Shown here: positions 61,901-64,000 of the stretch, one piece after another
How the letters are laid out: each line of letters opens with the position of its first letter
Position numbering within the stretch: position 1 is the first letter of the stretch
Origin: Gillisella vitis
GTDB taxonomy: Bacteria > Pseudomonadota > Alphaproteobacteria > Rhizobiales > Rhizobiaceae
Direction: 5' to 3'
Length of the DNA: 64,000 bases
NCBI RefSeq assembly: GCF_014204625.1
Contig: NZ_JACHLU010000003.1
Coordinates: 248,001-312,000 of the forward strand
Translations under genes and position numbers: made by a program
Notes under the pieces: model-generated
What the model saw: only the letters and a program-made list of their open reading frames with translations
Database searches by the model: none
What the model was told of the DNA's origin: nothing

Positions 61901-62456
61901 CCGTATGGCGGGTGCCAAAAATCATGGCAAAACAGGCCAGCGTCAGCGTGACCACCAAGGCCAGATCCAGGAAATAGAGATTGCCCGTGCCAATGCCATA
62001 ATCCAGCGGATTGACCATGACGGTGACGGAGTTGGAGACCGCCTTCAATTGCAGAGCGATATAGGGAATGGACGCCGCCAGCGAAATCACCGTGACCAAC
62101 ATGCCGACGATGGGGTTCTTGCCATAGCGGGCGGCGACGAAATCGGCGCCGGAGGTGAGTTTTTCTGCTTTGGCAATTTCAATCATCCGGCGCATCAGCG
62201 GCATCCCGAGCGTCAGCATCAGGATCGGGCCGATATAAATGCCCATGAATTCCAGTCCGCGATCAGCCGCCAAACCGACCCCGCCAAAATAGGTCCAGGA
62301 TGTGCAATAGACCGCCAGAGACAGGCCGTAGACCAGCGGTCGGCCTCCGGCAGGAACGCCCTTGCGCGATTTGACGCGGTCGCCAAAGCTTGCCACGGCA
62401 AACAGCAGCAACAGATAGAGAATTGATGCCGTGATGATCAGCCATGCCGGAAGCAC
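58944..62456 (-). CDS. Symporter-type hybrid histidine kinase (SSS-PAS-HisKA-HATPase-REC)
   Basis: 1170 residues from a GTG at 62456 (GGGAGGGC upstream). The N-terminal half (about 1-490) has twelve or thirteen membrane helices of the sodium:solute symporter fold (PutP-like). A PAS domain lies at about 640-745 and a coiled-coil linker at about 760-790. The H-box AAAGHDILQPLNAARL is near 809, with HATPase motifs including GLGLGLSIV near 987. A C-terminal receiver has the acidic pair in CIDNEPDILEGM near 1052 and phospho-Asp in MIADYHLGD near 1092. It resembles CbrA-like and PAS-hybrid kinases with a transporter-like sensor. No regulator is next to it. Confidence 0.93.
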   Translation of the reverse strand: MLPAWLIITASILYLLLLFAVASFGDRVKSRKGVPAGGRPLVYGLSLAVYCTSWTYFGGVGLAADRGLEFMGIYIGPILMLTLGMPLMRRMIEIAKAEKLTSGADFVAARYGKNPIVGMLVTVISLAASIPYIALQLKAVSNSVTVMVNPLDYGIGTGNLYFLDLALVVTLTLACFAMIFGTRHTDATEHQDGLILAISMESVVKLLAFLTLGITVVFFLFDGPADLWQSARTSPRVMTALSYETPISRWMLLIALSAFAILMLPRQFHVTVVENRTLRELKMARFLLPAYLIAINLFVLPAAIGGLLAFNGTGNADLYVLSLPLTHDLPMVSLITFLGGFSAATAMVIVETVALSIMMSNDIVMPVLLRRGFSQRYGASQSLVKAVLIIRRLAILAVLLLGYAYYRLANDDRGLSSIGLLAFAAIAQIAPSLLGGLIWRRANARGAILGLTLGFLAWIYMLLLPSFGLDAHKDLAPQILSFLFPGIDAFAGPNPDLLLNATVLSLLINTLAFVLGSLSRNPKPVERIQSGIFVRGHLRSQFATRGWKTRVSNGDLKTAIARYLGQERMERSLRSYERTAGRRLNNDDPADMAFVHFTEQLLGSAIGSASARLVLSLILQKVEDTSADTAWLLDQASEALQYNQDMLQTALSQMDQGIAVFDTSDRLTIWNRRFRDLLDLPDEMGQVGVPLDGIVEQLRLRGDIAPGQEAHVLANFHHLDAPFQLVLAAGERIVEVRSNAMPDKGLVATFTDISQQVAADRALKQANETLEQRVGDRTSELTRVNKALAEARASADEANIGKTRFFAAAGHDILQPLNAARLYSSALVERIGTSDDAVLARNIDSALESVELILGAVLDLSRLDTGAMKPRFAAVALQDLLERIRTDFEPMAREKNLKLIIMPTTLTVRSDANLLRRLVQNLVSNAIKYTPSGKVLVGVRRRGDQAVIQVTDSGIGIPSSKFRTVFKEFARLDEGMKNASGLGLGLSIVDRIARVLKHPVELESQQGRGTSFRVTMPLVKASTATGPNAHKALSPAIAASRLSGVRVFCIDNEPDILEGMRLLIGGWGCTVLTAGSVAELDAMFAANPEPPDVMIADYHLGDGSGIGAILRLRALYQHPIPGLLLTADRTMAVRHEAERQSITVQHKPVKPAALRAFLTQASSPRRSAAE

Positions 62457-62648
62457 TGCTTTGCCCTCCCCATTTCACGCATGAGTTTAGGTCATGTTGG
62501 ATCAATTTGAAATCGGTGTCCTATTGGCAATAAGTCGAAACAAATCCGCCATCTTTTGCGTTCAGCAAGAGCAAAGCGTGATGTTTATCGCGCAACGCTC
62601 TCTTGCTTGATTTTCGTTCATTCTGCTAAACTGCGAAAGGGACAGTGC

Positions 62649-63101
62649 ATGGTGGTAAAGGGGACAAAAGTGCTCAACGAATTCAAATCCTTTATTGCCC
62701 GTGGCAATGTCATGGATCTTGCCGTGGGTGTGATTATTGGCGGAGCCTTTGGCTTGATCGTCAATTCCTTGGTCAATGATATTGTCATGCCCTTGGTCGG
62801 CGTTGTTTTTGGCGGCTTTGACTTTTCCAATTATTTCCTGCCGCTGAGCGACAAGGTGACGGCTTTGACGCTGGCGGAAGCCCGCAAACAGGGGGCTGTG
62901 TTCGCCTACGGCAATTTTCTCACTGTCGTGATCAATTTCATCATTCTGGCATGGATTATTTTTCTGATGGTCAAGGGCGTTAACACTCTGCGCAAACAGC
63001 TTGATCGTCAGGAAAAAAGTGATGCGAAAGCAGCCCCGCCACCAGCGGATGTGCAATTACTGACTGAAATCAGGGATTTGCTCAAAGAAAAAACTCTCTG
63101 A
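62649..63101 (+). CDS. mscL: Large-conductance mechanosensitive channel
   Basis: 150 residues from the ATG at 62649 (AAAGGGAC upstream); a longer frame to 62556 is not conserved. The N-terminus [20 protein letters not shown] leads into TM1 ([19 protein letters not shown]), the periplasmic loop and TM2 ([20 protein letters not shown]). The C-terminal bundle helix is [12 protein letters not shown]. It opens under membrane tension at sudden osmotic downshift and releases solutes. It is slightly longer than E. coli MscL (136) because of a Pro/Ala linker before the last helix. Confidence 0.97.
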   Translation: MVVKGTKVLNEFKSFIARGNVMDLAVGVIIGGAFGLIVNSLVNDIVMPLVGVVFGGFDFSNYFLPLSDKVTALTLAEARKQGAVFAYGNFLTVVINFIILAWIIFLMVKGVNTLRKQLDRQEKSDAKAAPPPADVQLLTEIRDLLKEKTL

Positions 63102-63108
63102 TGTGATC

Positions 63109-63134
63109 AACGCAGAGATGCATCAGCGTTTTTG
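63109..63134 (+). terminator. Possible terminator after mscL
   Basis: AACGC/GCGTT arms enclose a 12-nt region with GATGCATC and are followed by TTTTT partly within the arm. The stem is short, so the call is weak. Confidence 0.4.
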
Positions 63135-63295
63135 AGCTTTGATATTCTATCGAAGTGCGGCCTCGCCAATCTGGCCGCATGTTGTCTCATGACTTGGCCA
63201 TGAACTATCACCAAAAACGATCAATTCTCCACGCTTTATCATAGGATTTCTCCGCTTGTCTGGGGTATGAACTGTAGCAATGCAGGAGTCTTGCC

Positions 63296-64000
63296 ATGTC
63301 TTTGATCAACAGCCTGAGCCAACGTGCAACCACCGCTCCCGAAAGCGGCATTGTCGAAATCATCAATTATGCCCGTGGGCGCGACAATCTTCTGCCGCTT
63401 TGGGCGGGCGAAGGCGATCTGCCGACGCCGGATTTTATCAATCGGGCCGCAAGCGATGCGCTGTTGGGTGGTGAGACTTTTTATACATGGCAGCGCGGCA
63501 TTCCTGAGTTGCGTCAGGCTCTGTCTGATTATTACCAGCGCCATTTTGGCGTTGAGCGCTCGATGGAGCATTTTTACGTCACCGGCTCCGGTATGCAGGC
63601 GATTCAACTGGCGGTGCAGGCAATGACGGCCCCGGGGGATGAGATGATCTATCTTTCACCTTGCTGGCCCAATATTGTCTCGGCCATTGGCATTGCCGGT
63701 GCCAAGCCTGTTGGTGTCGAAATTGGTTATGTTGATGGTGGCTGGAAACTGGATGTTGGGCGTATCGAACAGGCGATAACGCCGAAAACCAGAGCACTGT
63801 TTATCAATACACCGTCCAATCCCACCGGCTGGACGGCAAGCCTTGACGATTTGAAAGCCATTCTGGCATTGGCGCGCAAGCATGGCCTGTGGATTTTGGC
63901 CGATGAGATTTATGCGCTGTATTATTTTGTCGGCGAGACCCGCGCACCATCCTTCATGGATGTGATGGAAGAAGGCGATCGGGTGATTTTTGCCAATTCA
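63296..64000 (+). CDS. Class I/II pyridoxal-phosphate aminotransferase, cut by window edge
   Basis: 235 codons are present from the ATG at 63296 (GGAGTC upstream); the C-terminal half is beyond the window. The large domain shows VTGSGMQAIQLAVQAM near 99, the PLP-pairing Asn in INTPSNPTGW near 174 and the Asp in LADEIYALYYF near 201. The Schiff-base Lys is expected shortly after the cut (FANS is the last sequence seen). It is related to aspartate/aromatic or alanine-type aminotransferases; the substrate cannot be told. Confidence 0.9.
   Translation, partial: MSLINSLSQRATTAPESGIVEIINYARGRDNLLPLWAGEGDLPTPDFINRAASDALLGGETFYTWQRGIPELRQALSDYYQRHFGVERSMEHFYVTGSGMQAIQLAVQAMTAPGDEMIYLSPCWPNIVSAIGIAGAKPVGVEIGYVDGGWKLDVGRIEQAITPKTRALFINTPSNPTGWTASLDDLKAILALARKHGLWILADEIYALYYFVGETRAPSFMDVMEEGDRVIFANS

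Overview
The window looks like a chromosomal segment of a Rhizobiaceae bacterium close to Agrobacterium/Allorhizobium. Evidence: the rpmH-rnpA-yidC-engB-argB run followed by def-fmt-truA, dapE-dapD and metZ; a SAM-II riboswitch in front of metZ; a PodJ-like polar organiser beside a fatty-acid oxidation operon; and the dispersed palindromic intergenic repeats common in this group. No replication origin, rRNA operon, prophage, CRISPR array or transposase gene is visible.

Layout. 1-5.3 kb: cut-off lipoprotein hydrolase, CoA-transferase, unknown protein, tRNA-Arg(ACG), orphan histidine kinase. 5.4-8.7 kb: rpmH-rnpA-yidC (ribosome, RNase P, membrane insertion), then engB. 8.7-11 kb: five consecutive palindromes, then a sigma factor/anti-sigma pair with a fasciclin-domain protein. 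11-20 kb: housekeeping (argB, ribokinase, rmuC, def-fmt-truA, dapE, dapD). 20-25.7 kb: LOG-family protein, an isolated flagellar hook gene, apaG, riboswitch-controlled metZ, two-domain dCTP deaminase, tRNA-Gly(CCC). 25.7-31 kb: an accessory-looking stretch bounded by two inverted copies of a 160-bp transposase-less element; it holds a cellulose-synthase-like glycosyltransferase, a solute-binding protein, a TerB-like protein and an S24-type regulator. 31-38 kb: LuxR-type response regulator, DUF952-pyrD, MATE exporter, CAP lipoprotein, TPR-methyltransferase, YitT-like membrane protein, secreted hydrolase. 38.5-43.9 kb: three-gene beta-oxidation operon on the minus strand. 44-47.9 kb: PodJ. 48-54.2 kb: TauE/SafE-like exporter with a TIGR02186-type protein, alkaline phosphatase behind a Pho box, and an ABC module with a histidine-rich permease. 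54.2-64 kb: diguanylate cyclase, second YitT paralogue, bile-acid/sodium symporter-family protein, cyclohexadienyl-dehydratase-like protein, large symporter-type hybrid histidine kinase, mscL and a cut-off aminotransferase.

Connections. Nutrient sensing is written into non-coding DNA: phosphate (Pho box to alkaline phosphatase) and S-adenosylmethionine (SAM-II plus terminator to metZ). The sigma/anti-sigma/fasciclin group resembles the mycobacterial SigK-RskA-MPT70/83 arrangement. The most unusual non-coding finding is the 160-bp element: one copy sits inside a composite palindromic repeat whose uninterrupted relative is also in the window, so the TTAA target and its duplication can be read directly. 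The least explained protein module is the oxidoreductase-like/ATPase/His-rich permease operon at 51.7-54.2 kb, for which a metal-related role is inferred. All calls come from reading sequence and translations without database searches.
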